Positions 1-7,919 are shown, counted from the first letter of the stretch. The stretch: DNA of 12,611 nt from Hyphomicrobiaceae bacterium (GCA_020442225.1 JAGRKR010000023.1:1-12611), one strand, 5' to 3'. Numbers and translations are program-made. Notes: generated by a model from the letters alone, not told the origin.

Positions 1-270
1 TACATCTGGCCGATCAACGCCGACGAGCAGGGAACGCCGCGCCAGGTCCGGCGCGTCATCGACCTCATGCGCAAGCACAAAGTCCCCGTCATCTTCAGCG
101 AGAGCACCATCTCCGACAAGCCGGCCCGCCAGATCGCCAAGGAGACCGGCGCGCGCTATGGCGGCGTGCTCTACGTGGACAGCCTGAGTGCGCCGGGCGG
201 CCCGGTGCCGAGCTACCTCGAGCTGCTTTCGGTCACCGTCGACACCATCGCCAGGGGGTTCGGACGATGA
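1..270 (+). CDS. sitA: Mn/Fe ABC importer substrate-binding protein, C-terminal fragment (SitA-type)
   Basis: Only the last 89 residues are inside the window; the gene starts upstream of base 1. The frame is open from base 1 to a TGA at 268-270. The protein would be the periplasmic metal-binding lipoprotein or soluble protein (cluster A-I, ZnuA/TroA/PsaA fold) that hands Mn(II) or Fe(II) to the membrane permease. Visible signatures are [13 protein letters not shown] at the left edge, [15 protein letters not shown] (visible residues 30-44) and [10 protein letters not shown] (54-63), which are typical of SitA/YfeA/MntC rather than zinc-specific ZnuA. D60 of the fragment, in YVDSLS, aligns with the last metal ligand of the family (Asp280 of PsaA). 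No His-rich zinc loop is visible, but that region would lie outside the window. The last four bases overlap the start of the ATPase gene. The family call is firm; the exact metal is inferred. Confidence 0.93.
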   Translation, partial: YIWPINADEQGTPRQVRRVIDLMRKHKVPVIFSESTISDKPARQIAKETGARYGGVLYVDSLSAPGGPVPSYLELLSVTVDTIARGFGR

Positions 271-1196
271 CGCTCATGCCGAAGCCTGTTGACCCCGCCA
301 ATGCGCGCGCAGCAGAAGGGCCTGTCGCCTCACTGGACGTCCAGGGCGTCACCGTCACCTACCCCAACGGCACCACCGCCCTCGCCGATGCCTCGTTCAC
401 CCTCGGACCAAGCAGCATCTGCGGCCTCGTCGGCATCAACGGCTCCGGCAAGTCCACACTCTTCAAGGCGATCATGGGGTTCGTCGCGCCGGGCGCGGGC
501 AGCATCCGCATCGCCGGGCTCGACGCACGCGAGGCGCGCCGGCGCAATCTCGTCGCCTACGTGCCACAGGCCGAGGATGTCGACTGGAATTTCCCCGTGC
601 TCGTCGAGGACGTGGTGATGATGGGGCGCTACGGGCACATGGGGTTCCTGCGCATCGCCGCCGCCGCCGATCGGCGCGCCGTCGACACCGCCCTCGAGCG
701 CGTCGGCATGAGCGAGTATCGCAAGCGGCAGATCGGGGAACTGTCGGGAGGGCAGAGGAAGCGGGTCTTCCTGGCCCGCGCGCTTGCCCAGGACGGGCTG
801 GTCATCCTGCTCGACGAGCCGTTTACCGGGGTCGACGTCAAGACCGAGACGGCCATCATCGACCTGATGAAGGACCTCAAGGGTGAGGGCCGCCTGATGC
901 TGGTGTCCACGCACAACCTCGGCAGCGTGCCGGAGTTCTGCAACCAGGTCGTATTGATCCGGCGTACCGTGCTGGCGGCCGGATCGACCGAGAGCACGTT
1001 CACACAGGCCAATCTCGAGCGCGCCTTCGGCGGCGTGCTCCGCCATTTCCGCATCGCTGGCAGCGCGCTGCACGATGACGACGACCGTCGCGGCGTCACC
1101 GTTCTGACCGACGACGAGCGCCCGGTCGTCTTCTACGGCCATCGCAAGGCGTCCGACGCGCCGCTCGGCCACGGCGACAAGGAGCCGGGCAAATGA
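267..1196 (+). CDS. sitB: Mn/Fe ABC importer ATP-binding protein (SitB-type)
   Basis: This 309-residue cytoplasmic ATPase powers the importer encoded by its neighbours. All ABC motifs are intact: Walker [10 protein letters not shown] (56-64), Q-loop Gln101, signature LSGGQ (159-163), Walker B VILLDEP (179-185) and switch His216. The core ends near residue 250. The remaining ~60 residues are an acidic then mixed-charge tail (HDDDDRRG around 269-276), a little longer than usual for the family, with no recognisable domain. The start at 267 is chosen because AGGGGG at 253-258 lies 8 bases upstream and the ATGA overlap with the preceding stop suggests translational coupling. The order binding protein, ATPase, permease, permease matches the four-gene sit/yfe layout. 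High confidence in function; Mn versus Fe preference is not readable from the ATPase. Confidence 0.96.
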   Translation: MTLMPKPVDPANARAAEGPVASLDVQGVTVTYPNGTTALADASFTLGPSSICGLVGINGSGKSTLFKAIMGFVAPGAGSIRIAGLDAREARRRNLVAYVPQAEDVDWNFPVLVEDVVMMGRYGHMGFLRIAAAADRRAVDTALERVGMSEYRKRQIGELSGGQRKRVFLARALAQDGLVILLDEPFTGVDVKTETAIIDLMKDLKGEGRLMLVSTHNLGSVPEFCNQVVLIRRTVLAAGSTESTFTQANLERAFGGVLRHFRIAGSALHDDDDRRGVTVLTDDERPVVFYGHRKASDAPLGHGDKEPGK

Positions 1197-2047
1197 GCGA
1201 GCTGCTCGTGCCTTTCGCCTACGACTACATGGTCAAGGCCATGTGGGTGTCGGCGCTCGTGGGCGGCACGTGTGCGTTTCTCTCGGCCTTCCTCATGCTG
1301 CGCGGCTGGTCGCTGATCGGGGACGCTCTCGGCCATGCCATCGTGCCGGGCGTCGCCACCGCCTACCTGCTCAAGGTGCCCTATGCCCTCGGCGCCTTCC
1401 TCGCGGGCCTGCTGGCCGCGCTCGGCATGGCCTTCGTGCGCGCGCAGACGCGCCTGCGCGAGGACGCCATCATCGGCCTCGTCTTCACCTCGTTCTTCGC
1501 CGCCGGCCTGTTGATCGTCTCGATCAACCCGACTTCGGTCAACGTGCAGTCGATCGTGCTCGGCAACATCCTCGGCATCTCCGACGCCGACGCCGTGCAG
1601 GTGGTGATCATCAGTGCGGTCACGCTCACCGTCCTGCTCCTCAAGTGGAAGGACCTCATGGTGATGTTCTTCGACGAGGCGCACGCCCGCTCGGTCGGCA
1701 TAAACGTCTTCTGGCTGAAGGTGCTGTTCTTCACGCTGCTGGCGGCGGCAACGGTCGCCGCGCTGCAGACAGTCGGCGCCTGCCTCGTCATCGCCATGGT
1801 GGTGACGCCCGGCGCCACGGCGTATCTCCTCACCGATCGCTTCGGCGTTCTGCTCGTCATCGCCGTCGCCATTGGCGCGACGACGAGCTTCTTCGGCGCC
1901 TACCTCAGCTACTTCCTCGACGGCGCTACCGGCGGCGTCATCGTCACCCTGCAGACGCTGCTGTTCCTGGCTGCCTTCTATCTCGCGCCCAAGCATGGCC
2001 GCCTCGCCGCCCGACGCCGCGCCGCCAGCGGGGCCGCAGCGCCATGA
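1193..2047 (+). CDS. sitC: Mn/Fe ABC importer permease 1 (SitC-type)
   Basis: A 284-residue polytopic inner-membrane protein of the ABC-3 permease family (Pfam PF00950 type), with about eight hydrophobic segments. The family motif around [12 protein letters not shown] (38-49) and the late segment [19 protein letters not shown] (195-213) are clear. It should pair with the following permease to form the heterodimeric translocation path. The ATG at 1193 overlaps the ATPase stop by four bases and has AAGGAG at 1179-1184, 8 bases upstream, so the start is well supported. The C-terminus is a short Arg/Ala-rich cytoplasmic tail ([15 protein letters not shown]). A long frame in register with the next gene runs through this one on the same strand; I treat it as a GC-rich shadow. 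Confidence 0.95.
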   Translation: MSELLVPFAYDYMVKAMWVSALVGGTCAFLSAFLMLRGWSLIGDALGHAIVPGVATAYLLKVPYALGAFLAGLLAALGMAFVRAQTRLREDAIIGLVFTSFFAAGLLIVSINPTSVNVQSIVLGNILGISDADAVQVVIISAVTLTVLLLKWKDLMVMFFDEAHARSVGINVFWLKVLFFTLLAAATVAALQTVGACLVIAMVVTPGATAYLLTDRFGVLLVIAVAIGATTSFFGAYLSYFLDGATGGVIVTLQTLLFLAAFYLAPKHGRLAARRRAASGAAAP

Positions 2048-2922
2048 GCCTGATCAGCGATCTCATCGTCGCCCCGCTCAGCTACGGCTTCATGCAGCGC
2101 GCCCTCGTGGTGGCGATTCTGGTCGGCGCCGTCTCTGCGGTGCTGTCCTGCTATCTCGTCCTCAAGGGCTGGTCTCTGATGGGTGACGCCGTCTCCCACG
2201 CGGTCCTGCCCGGCATCGTGGTCGCGCACGTCGTCGGCCTGCCCCTCGCCGTCGGGGCCTTTGCCGCGGGGCTCGCCTGCGCCCTGCTCACCGGCTTTCT
2301 CAAGGAGAACAGCCGCGTGAAGGAGGACACGGTCATGGGTATCGTGTTCTCGGGGCTGTTCGGCTTCGGTCTCGTACTCTTCACCAAGGTCGAGACAGAC
2401 CAGCACCTCAATCACATCCTGTTCGGCAACATGCTCGGCGTGACGCCGCGCGATCTCGTCGAGACGGCCATCGTGGCGGCCGTCGTGCTCGCGGTCGTCA
2501 TCGCCAAGCGGCGCGACCTCATGCTCTACTGCTTCGACCCGATCCACGCCCAGGCCATCGGCCTGCCGGTGCGCCTCCTGCACTACGGTCTGCTGGTCCT
2601 GCTGGCGCTGGCCATCGTCGCATCGCTGAAGGCCGTCGGCATCATTCTGGTCGTGGCCATGCTGGTGGCACCGGGCGCCATCGCCTACCTGCTGACGAGC
2701 CGCTTCGAGCGCATGCTGGCGATCGCCGTGACGGTCGCCGTGGTGTCGAGCATCGTCGGAACACTCGTAAGCTTCCACATCGACGGCGCGACGGGGCCGT
2801 GCATCGTGCTGGTGCAGATGGCGGTGTTCGTGCTGGCGGTGCTGTTCGCTCCGCGGCACGGCCTGCTCAGGCGCCGAAAGGTGGCGAGCGCCGCCATGCC
2901 TGCCGATGCCGCTGGCAACTGA
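2044..2922 (+). CDS. sitD: Mn/Fe ABC importer permease 2 (SitD-type)
   Basis: A 292-residue ABC-3 family permease, paralogous to the preceding gene. It has GWSLMGDAVSHA at 42-53 where the first has [12 protein letters not shown], and KAVGIILVVAMLVAPGAIAYLL in place of the [11 protein letters not shown] segment. Two different permeases in one operon are characteristic of Sit/Yfe-type importers; Znu systems usually carry one. The start is the ATG at 2044, overlapping the previous stop as ATGA. The open frame continues far upstream, but those codons overlap sitC and give an Arg/His-rich non-membrane sequence, so the longer start is rejected. The Shine-Dalgarno is weak (GCGGGG about 10 bases upstream), consistent with translational coupling. 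It ends 85 bases before the oppositely oriented gene at 3008. Confidence 0.95.
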   Translation: MSLISDLIVAPLSYGFMQRALVVAILVGAVSAVLSCYLVLKGWSLMGDAVSHAVLPGIVVAHVVGLPLAVGAFAAGLACALLTGFLKENSRVKEDTVMGIVFSGLFGFGLVLFTKVETDQHLNHILFGNMLGVTPRDLVETAIVAAVVLAVVIAKRRDLMLYCFDPIHAQAIGLPVRLLHYGLLVLLALAIVASLKAVGIILVVAMLVAPGAIAYLLTSRFERMLAIAVTVAVVSSIVGTLVSFHIDGATGPCIVLVQMAVFVLAVLFAPRHGLLRRRKVASAAMPADAAGN

Positions 2923-2970
2923 GGACCCCGCCCGCACTCCGCCGCCAGGCGTGCCAGCGCCGGCTGCGAT

Positions 2971-2988
2971 GGTTCGCGAAAGCAAACC
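2971..2988. terminator. Possible bidirectional terminator hairpin between convergent genes
   Basis: GGTTCGC (2971-2977) and GCAAACC (2982-2988) form a seven-position stem with one C-A mismatch and a GAAA tetraloop. It sits in the 85-base gap between sitD and the convergent gene ending at 3008. There is no T-run on either side, so it is at best a non-canonical terminator. The rest of the gap is GC-rich with nothing recognisable. Confidence 0.3.
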
Positions 2989-3007
2989 TGGCCTCTGCAA
3001 TCCGGCA

Positions 3008-3484
3008 CTAGCGTCCGGTCGAGGTCGCCTCGCACTTCTGGAAGACGAGCGTCCCCCGACCGGAATCGCTGAACTTGCCGTCGCGAATGAGCGTGGCGCC
3101 GTCCGAGCGTACCGACTGGATGCTGCGCATGCGGCCGCCTTCGATCTCCACGATGATGTCGAAGGTGTACTGGCCACCGCCGCGGCGGCTGTCGGTATAG
3201 GCGAGACGGTTCGGCCCGAGCAGGCGCGCCCGGAGCATCTCGAAGATGCCGTCGAGGGACTCGACCTGCATCCTCAGCTCCCGCGTCGGCCGATCGCCGT
3301 TGCTGGTGGCATAGATCTGATAGGGATTTTGCGGCGCGGGCGGCGCGGAGCAGTCGACCGCCCAGGCACCAACGAGCCCGAAGCGGATGACGGCCTCGCC
3401 GTCGGCGTCGGCCCTTGCCGACGGCGCACCCGCCATCAGCGCGCACACCAGCGCAACCGTCAGCCTCGCCCCTGATCTCAGCAT
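3008..3484 (-). CDS. Secreted protein of unknown function, two conserved-looking cysteines
   Basis: A 158-residue protein not assigned to a named family. Residues 1-25 form a Sec signal peptide: a basic start (MLRSGAR), the hydrophobic stretch LTVALVCALMAGA, and a probable cleavage after ARA at 25. The mature part begins with a segment GLVGAWAVDCSAPPAPQNP (36-54), is rich in short polar strands (for example RELRMQVESLD, GQYTFDIIVEIEGG), and ends near FQKCEA. C45 and C151 are the only cysteines of the mature chain and could form a disulfide joining its ends; that is inference. The protein is probably periplasmic and mostly beta. The start is the ATG at 3484, with a purine-rich GGGGAGGGGAG just upstream. 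It follows the acetyltransferase gene by 15 bases on the same strand, so it is probably co-transcribed. Confidence 0.8.
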   Translation of the reverse strand: MLRSGARLTVALVCALMAGAPSARADADGEAVIRFGLVGAWAVDCSAPPAPQNPYQIYATSNGDRPTRELRMQVESLDGIFEMLRARLLGPNRLAYTDSRRGGGQYTFDIIVEIEGGRMRSIQSVRSDGATLIRDGKFSDSGRGTLVFQKCEATSTGR

Positions 3485-3499
3485 GTCACTCCCCTCCCC

Positions 3500-3943
3500 T
3501 CACCGGCGGTATTGCACGAAGGGCGACTTCGTCGCCAGCTCGTCGTACAGCGCGCGCGCGCGATAATTGAACTCCTGCGTCGCCCAGTAGGTGCGCGTCG
3601 CCTGGCGCGCGTCGGCCTCACGGTAGACGGCCTCGATCAGGGCGCGTCCGGCGCCACGCCCGCGCCGCGTCGGATCGACGAACAGATCCTCGAGATAGCA
3701 GTAACAGGTCGGGGACCACGTCGAGCGGTGGAAGAGCACATGCGCGAGCCCATAGGGCCGGTCGTCGGCATCCACGGCGACGAGGCCGATGTGAACACCG
3801 TCCCCGCCCGCCATCAACCGTTGCCAGGTCAGCTCCATGACCTCCGGCGCCACGCTCGCCTTGTAGAAGGCGATGTAGCCCTCGAAGAGCGGCCGCCATG
3901 AAGCCTTGTCGCGCTCATCGAGGCGGCGGACGACAACAGTCAT
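3500..3943 (-). CDS. GNAT family N-acetyltransferase
   Basis: A 147-residue single-domain protein with the GNAT fold, expected to move an acetyl group from acetyl-CoA to an amine; the substrate cannot be read from sequence. The acetyl-CoA pyrophosphate-binding motif A is clear: the strand CYLEDLFVDP (82-91), then RRGRGAGRALI (93-103), fitting R-x-x-G-x-G/A. Motif B follows as FNYRARALYDELA (125-137), with Tyr133 in the position often used as general acid. The length is normal for the family. The ATG at 3943 has AGGAG about 8 bases upstream (plus-strand CTCCT at about 3951-3955). It lies 43 bases downstream of mgtE and 15 bases upstream of the secreted protein gene, all on the minus strand. 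A three-gene transcript is likely but a functional link is not evident. Confidence 0.92.
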   Translation of the reverse strand: MTVVVRRLDERDKASWRPLFEGYIAFYKASVAPEVMELTWQRLMAGGDGVHIGLVAVDADDRPYGLAHVLFHRSTWSPTCYCYLEDLFVDPTRRGRGAGRALIEAVYREADARQATRTYWATQEFNYRARALYDELATKSPFVQYRR

Positions 3944-3986
3944 GATCCATCTCCTGCAAAAACGGGCGGCGGGACTGCCTCGGCGA

Positions 3987-5366
3987 TTATAGCAGCACCA
4001 GCGTCGCGAGCCCGAGGAAGGCGAAGAAGCCGACGATGTCCGTCACCGTCGTGACGAACACGCCAGAGGACACGGCCGGATCGAAGCCGAAATGGTCGAG
4101 CGCCAGCGGAATGAGAATGCCGGACAGCGCAGCGGCGAAATGATTGAAGATCATGGCCGCGCCGATCACCAGCCCGAGCTTGCCGGTGCCGAACCAGACC
4201 AGCACGACGAGGCCGAGAATGACGGCGAACAGCAGGCCGTTGAGGAGGCCGACCGAAACCTCGCGCAGGATGATGCGCATGGCGTTGACCGAGCCGAGCT
4301 CGCGCGTCGCCAGCGCCCGCACGGCCACCGTCATGGTCTGCGTGCCGGCATTGCCGCCCATGGAGGCGACGATCGGCATGAGCACGGCGAGCGCCACCAT
4401 CTGCTCGATCGAGGCGTCGAACAGCTTGATGACCTGCGAGGCGAGAATGGCAGTGCAGAGATTGACGACGAGCCAGAGGAAGCGGCTGCGCGTCGTGGCG
4501 AGCACGCTGTCGGCCAGCGACTCATCGCCGACGCCGCCGAGCAGCTTGATGTCCTCCTCCGCCTCCTCCTGGATCACCTCCACCATGTCGTCGACGGTGA
4601 CGACGCCGACGAGGCGGCTGTTCTTGTCGACGACCGGCGCCGAATAGAGATCGTAGCGCTGAAACTGACGGGCGACCTCCTCCTGGTCCTCGGTGGCGAG
4701 AACCTTGTTGACGTCGCTCTCCATGATCTCCTCGATCCTGACCGGCCGCTTGGAGCGCAGCAGGCGATCGAGGGGCACGGTGCCGACGAGGTGGAACGAG
4801 GGATCGACGACGTAGATTTCCGAGAAATCGTCGGGCAGATCCTCCGTGTCACGCATGTAGTCGATGGTCCGCCCGACGGTCCAGAACGGCGGCACGGCGA
4901 TGAAGTCCGCCTGCATGAGGCGGCCGGCGGATTCCTCGGGATACTCGAGGCCGCGCTCGAGTGCCGCGCGATCGCCCTCGGGGATCTGCGCCAGGATCTC
5001 GTCCTGGTCCTCCTGCTCGAGGCTCTCGAGCACGTAGACGGCATCGTCGGTGTCGAGCTCCTTGACGGCCTTGACCAGCTCCTGATTGGGCAGGGCCTCG
5101 ACGAGTTGATCGCGGACCGTCCAGTCGAGCTCGGAGAGGACGGCCGGCTTGAAGTCGTCGCCGAGGGCGACGACCAGCGGCACCCGGCGCTCCGGCGCCA
5201 GCAGCGTCAGGAGATCGGCGAGATCGGCCTCCCGCAGTTCGCGGGTCAGTTCGCGAGCCAGCTCCGGCTGCCCGGCATCGAGCATGGCTTCGACGCGGTG
5301 CACGAAATCACCGCGGAGCATGCCCTCCTCGTCGTAGATCGGGTCGTCGCGTGTGGTGTCCATCAT
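3987..5366 (-). CDS. mgtE: Magnesium transporter MgtE
   Basis: A 459-residue Mg2+ channel/transporter of normal family length with all three parts. The cytosolic N domain of short helical repeats spans about 20-150 and ends in EYPEESAGRLM. Tandem CBS domains span about 155-270, with acidic patches such as TVDDMVEVIQEEAEED, typical of the Mg2+-sensing gate. A five-helix membrane domain spans about 292-459. The membrane domain carries the family motif GGNAGTQT (337-344), and D443 in VTDIVGFF of the last helix aligns with the pore Asp432 of Thermus thermophilus MgtE. Because the CBS/N domains are intact, closure at high internal Mg2+ is expected. The start is MM at 5366/5363; either ATG is possible, with a diffuse GGAG-rich leader. 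I looked for an Mg2+-sensing leader RNA upstream and could not support one. It is divergent from the deacetylase at 5640. Confidence 0.96.
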   Translation of the reverse strand: MMDTTRDDPIYDEEGMLRGDFVHRVEAMLDAGQPELARELTRELREADLADLLTLLAPERRVPLVVALGDDFKPAVLSELDWTVRDQLVEALPNQELVKAVKELDTDDAVYVLESLEQEDQDEILAQIPEGDRAALERGLEYPEESAGRLMQADFIAVPPFWTVGRTIDYMRDTEDLPDDFSEIYVVDPSFHLVGTVPLDRLLRSKRPVRIEEIMESDVNKVLATEDQEEVARQFQRYDLYSAPVVDKNSRLVGVVTVDDMVEVIQEEAEEDIKLLGGVGDESLADSVLATTRSRFLWLVVNLCTAILASQVIKLFDASIEQMVALAVLMPIVASMGGNAGTQTMTVAVRALATRELGSVNAMRIILREVSVGLLNGLLFAVILGLVVLVWFGTGKLGLVIGAAMIFNHFAAALSGILIPLALDHFGFDPAVSSGVFVTTVTDIVGFFAFLGLATLVLL

Positions 5367-5518
5367 GGCGGAACCCGCTCCGTTCTCCGGCTTGCACAGT
5401 CGGCGCGCGCATGGGGCAGAAGCCGAGCCGGCAAGTCAAGACGCCCGCACCGCTCGCGACGGCGCAATCATTGGTCGCAGTTCACAGTCCAGCCGAATCG
5501 CAATAGGAAGGTCCGTTG

Positions 5519-5579
5519 ATTGTGGCGTAGGCACCACAATGCACCCCCAATCGAGCCCTAATTGTCCGGTTTATACAAT
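5519..5579. promoter_or_regulatory. ATTGT-type dyads in the mgtE/deacetylase divergent intergenic region
   Basis: The 273-base gap 5367-5639 lies between divergent genes. It contains ATTGTGG (5519-5525) and its perfect reverse complement CCACAAT (5534-5540) 8 bases apart. A second dyad is ATTGT (5561-5565) with ACAAT (5575-5579) 9 bases apart. A small palindrome CAATCATTG (5465-5473) lies further left. The shared ATTGT/ACAAT half-site suggests an operator for a dimeric regulator, but no regulator can be named. An A/T-rich core TTTATACAAT (5570-5579) could be part of a -10 element in either direction; no convincing -35 is spaced correctly. Nothing else stands out in this gap. Confidence 0.35.
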
Positions 5580-5639
5580 CCGTTAAGGCCTGCAGGCGCA
5601 GGTGGTGGGCCAACCAAACGCCCGGGAGCTCGTGTTCTG

Positions 5640-6725
5640 ATGCTGAGGTTGCTGGCGCGCACGACATCGCTGATGATTGCTGCGGCGCTCTTCTCGACGG
5701 CCGCGAGCGCTCAGACGTTTCGCACATCCTGCCCCGGCAATCCCGGCGCTGTGGGCGTATCGCGCATCGTGCGCATCGACGCCACCGGCGGACCGCGCTT
5801 CGGACATCTCCAGTACCGCGACCACGATTTCCTGACGCGTGGCGAGGTGGTGTTGACGTTCGACGACGGCCCGGCGCCCGGCATCACCGACGTCATCCTG
5901 AAGGCGCTGGAGCGCCATTGCACGAAGGCGACGTTCTTCGTGGTCGGCCGCATGGCCATCTCGCACCCGCTGCTGCTCCAGGACGTCGCCCGCCGCGGCC
6001 ATACCATCGGCACCCATACCTGGTCGCACAAATACCAGCTCCGCCGCACGAACATGCGCACCGCCGAGCACGAGATCGAGCTCGGCTTCAGCGCCGTGCA
6101 GGCCGCTCTCGGCAAGCCGATTGCGCCGTTCTTCCGCTATCCGTTCCTGAGCGACGGCCGCCGCTCGCTGGAGCACCTCGGCGCCCGGAACGTCGCCGTG
6201 TTCTCCATCGATATCGATTCCCTGGATTACCGCAGCCGCAACGCCGACGCGATCATCGCCAAGGTGATGGGCGAGCTCAAGCGCAAGGGCAAGGGCATCC
6301 TGCTCTTCCACGACATCCAGCCGGCAACAGCGCGGGCGATGCCGCGCCTGCTCGACGAGCTGCGTCGCGGCGGCTACCGCATCGTTCATATTCAGCCGAC
6401 CAAGGCGGCGACCACGCTGGCCCGCCACGACAGCGAAGCCGTGCGCCTGCTCTCCAGGAAGCGCATCGCCCAGACCCGCAATCCGCTGGCACCGCGCAGC
6501 ATGGTCTGGCCGATGGAGCCTCCTGCGCGCCGTGCCGGTGCGCCATTGCCGCCGACAGCGCCCGGCTCGCAGCAGCCGCGCGTGCCGGTGTCAGCGCCCC
6601 AGACCGCACCCGTACCGCCGGCGCCCATGGTCCAGCCGCCGGGGGAACCGCCGCGCGTGCGCCTCAGAGGACCGATCGTCGAGCGAAGCTGGAAGTCGCA
6701 GGTTCTGGGCGGCGACGGCAACTGA
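5640..6725 (+). CDS. Secreted NodB-fold polysaccharide deacetylase, first of a tandem pair
   Basis: A 361-residue protein. Residues 1-24 are a Sec signal peptide (MLRLLARTTSLMIAAALF, cleavage after AASA). A short module with CPGN...GVSRIVRIDA (31-48) precedes a NodB (carbohydrate esterase 4) domain at about 68-255. Motif 1 is TFDDGP (73-78, Asp75/Asp76), motif 2 is HTWSH (126-130, metal-ligand positions His126/His130), motif 3 is RYPF (166-169) and motif 5 is LLFHD (221-225). So the metal triad and the catalytic base and acid are all present. Motif 4 is SIDIDSLDY rather than the usual form ending in DW. Residues 290-345 are Pro-rich and probably disordered. The ATG at 5640 is preferred because GGGAG (5624-5628) lies 11 bases upstream and it gives a clean signal peptide; a longer frame from a TTG at 5562 would overlap the promoter dyad. 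The likely role is deacetylating an envelope polysaccharide or peptidoglycan; the substrate is unknown. Confidence 0.88.
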   Translation: MLRLLARTTSLMIAAALFSTAASAQTFRTSCPGNPGAVGVSRIVRIDATGGPRFGHLQYRDHDFLTRGEVVLTFDDGPAPGITDVILKALERHCTKATFFVVGRMAISHPLLLQDVARRGHTIGTHTWSHKYQLRRTNMRTAEHEIELGFSAVQAALGKPIAPFFRYPFLSDGRRSLEHLGARNVAVFSIDIDSLDYRSRNADAIIAKVMGELKRKGKGILLFHDIQPATARAMPRLLDELRRGGYRIVHIQPTKAATTLARHDSEAVRLLSRKRIAQTRNPLAPRSMVWPMEPPARRAGAPLPPTAPGSQQPRVPVSAPQTAPVPPAPMVQPPGEPPRVRLRGPIVERSWKSQVLGGDGN

Positions 6726-6850
6726 CCGTCCCGCGACCGCGCTTCCCGCGACACACACCCCTCCAGGCTGCACGATCGAGATCACTCGAGCCTTGACGAC
6801 TTGCATATCCTCTGAGACTTGAAGGGATGTCTCGACGAGGTCCAGTCGCC

Positions 6851-7837
6851 ATGCGCACGTGCTTTGCCATCGCCGCAGCGCTGCTGTGCGTTGCAGCCGG
6901 CGCCCAGGGGGCCGCCGCGGCCGATTGCTCGGCGACCGGCGGAGGGCTCGGCGTCTCGCGGGTGGTCCGGATCGACGCATCCCGAGCGCCCGTCTATGGC
7001 TCCATCACCCGTCTGCCGCAGGCGGCGGCTTTTCTCCGCCCGCGCGAGGTCGTGCTGACCTTCGACGACGGACCGCACCCCACGATCACGCGCTCGGTGC
7101 TGGCGACCCTCGATGCCTTCTGTACGAAGGCGACCTTCTTCCCGGTCGGCCGCGTCGCCGTGCAATTCCCGAACCTCGTCGCGGAGACGGTGCGCCGTGG
7201 GCACACGGTCGGCTCACACACCTGGTCGCACCCGCTGAACGTCGGCTCTCTGACCTTCCCTCGCGCCACCGACGAGCTCGAGCGCGGCTTCACGGCCGTG
7301 GCCCTCGCCGCGCGTGTGCCGATCGCACCGTTCTTCCGCTTTCCCGGCCTCAACGATTCCCCGCTCCTGCTCGCCCATATGCAGTCGCGCGGCGTCGCCG
7401 TGTTCTCGGTCGATGTCGTCTCCGACGACAGCTTCACCGCCGACCCCGACGTACTCGTGCGCAACACCATCCGCCGCCTCGAGGCGCGCGGGCGCGGCAT
7501 CCTGCTCTTTCACGACATCAAGTCGAGCACCGCCAGGGCGCTGCCGAAGATCCTCGCGGCGCTGAAGGCCAAGGGCTATCGCGTCGTGCACCTTGCGCCC
7601 GCCCGCAGCTTCCAGCCGCTGCCGTCCTATTGGCGGCCCATGGCGCGCGTGATGGCGCGCCGCGCCCCAGCGAGTGGCAAGGCGGGCGCGCTCGTCGCGG
7701 CCATGGCGCGGGTGCGCCCCGACAGCGGCGCGTCGACGGCGCTCGGACGAGACTCGGTCGGGGTATGGTCGACGGACGTGCGGCAAAGCGGACGTCGCCC
7801 CCCGCGCCGGCCGCGTCTCGCCGATGATCCATCTTGA
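6851..7837 (+). CDS. Secreted NodB-fold polysaccharide deacetylase, second of a tandem pair
   Basis: A 328-residue paralogue of the preceding gene with the same architecture. It has a signal peptide (MRTCFAIAAALLCVAAGAQG, probable cleavage after AAAA at 24), the module C26...GVSRVVRIDA (35-44) and a NodB domain at about 65-250. Motifs: TFDDGP (70-75), HTWSH (123-127), RFPG (163-166), FSVDVVSDDS at motif 4, and LLFHD (218-222). The metal ligands and catalytic residues are kept; motif 4 lacks the usual Trp. C26 and C91 match C31 and C94 of the first copy. The C-terminal ~70 residues are Ala/Arg-rich without a recognisable domain. The ATG at 6851 is chosen because GAGG (6837-6840) is 10 bases upstream; the ATG at 6827 would sit directly on its own AAGGG. 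The 125-base gap from the first copy holds TTGACG (6793-6798) but no good -10 at 17 bases, so it is unclear whether this gene has its own promoter. Confidence 0.88.
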   Translation: MRTCFAIAAALLCVAAGAQGAAAADCSATGGGLGVSRVVRIDASRAPVYGSITRLPQAAAFLRPREVVLTFDDGPHPTITRSVLATLDAFCTKATFFPVGRVAVQFPNLVAETVRRGHTVGSHTWSHPLNVGSLTFPRATDELERGFTAVALAARVPIAPFFRFPGLNDSPLLLAHMQSRGVAVFSVDVVSDDSFTADPDVLVRNTIRRLEARGRGILLFHDIKSSTARALPKILAALKAKGYRVVHLAPARSFQPLPSYWRPMARVMARRAPASGKAGALVAAMARVRPDSGASTALGRDSVGVWSTDVRQSGRRPPRRPRLADDPS

Positions 7838-7888
7838 ATTAAGTGCAGACCTGATCCAGGCGCACGACTGACCCGAGTGCGGGCCTGA

Positions 7889-7919
7889 TGCCGGTGCGAT
7901 CACCGCGCTGGCACCGGCA
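7889..7919. terminator. Strong 9-bp inverted repeat downstream of the second deacetylase
   Basis: TGCCGGTGC (7889-7897) is the perfect reverse complement of GCACCGGCA (7911-7919), with a 13-base loop. It begins 52 bases after the deacetylase stop, which suits a transcript-end hairpin, but no T-run follows. It could equally be a protein-binding dyad or a remnant of a repeat. It lies in the 213-base gene-free stretch 7838-8050, where I see no credible gene. Confidence 0.4.

Noticed and set aside
1243..2043. Long plus-strand frame continuous with sitD through the whole of sitC
   Set aside because: Its product is Arg/His/Pro-rich with no membrane segments or motifs. It overlaps the well-supported sitC, and the ATGA junction at 2044 gives the proper sitD start.
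1978..3177. 399-residue minus-strand frame opposite sitD
   Set aside because: Composition is typical of an antisense shadow of a membrane protein gene (His/Asp/Gln/Arg-rich) and it covers a proven gene.
3944..3986. Terminator between mgtE and the GNAT gene (a TTTTT follows GC-rich bases on the minus strand)
   Set aside because: The GC-rich part gives only about a 3-bp stem; it does not look able to terminate transcription.
4092..5519. 475-residue open frame on the plus strand antisense to mgtE
   Set aside because: It mirrors MgtE codons, is Asp/Glu/His/Arg-rich low-complexity sequence, and has no recognisable domain. The minus-strand MgtE is unambiguous.
5562..5639. Longer start (TTG at 5562) for the first deacetylase
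   Set aside because: It would put 26 non-signal residues before a good signal peptide and would start inside the ATTGT dyad; the ATG at 5640 has its own GGGAG.
5367..5639. Possible Mg2+ riboswitch in the mgtE leader
   Set aside because: No conserved M-box-like segments or terminator/antiterminator pair could be recognised by eye on the minus strand; a covariance-model search would be needed.
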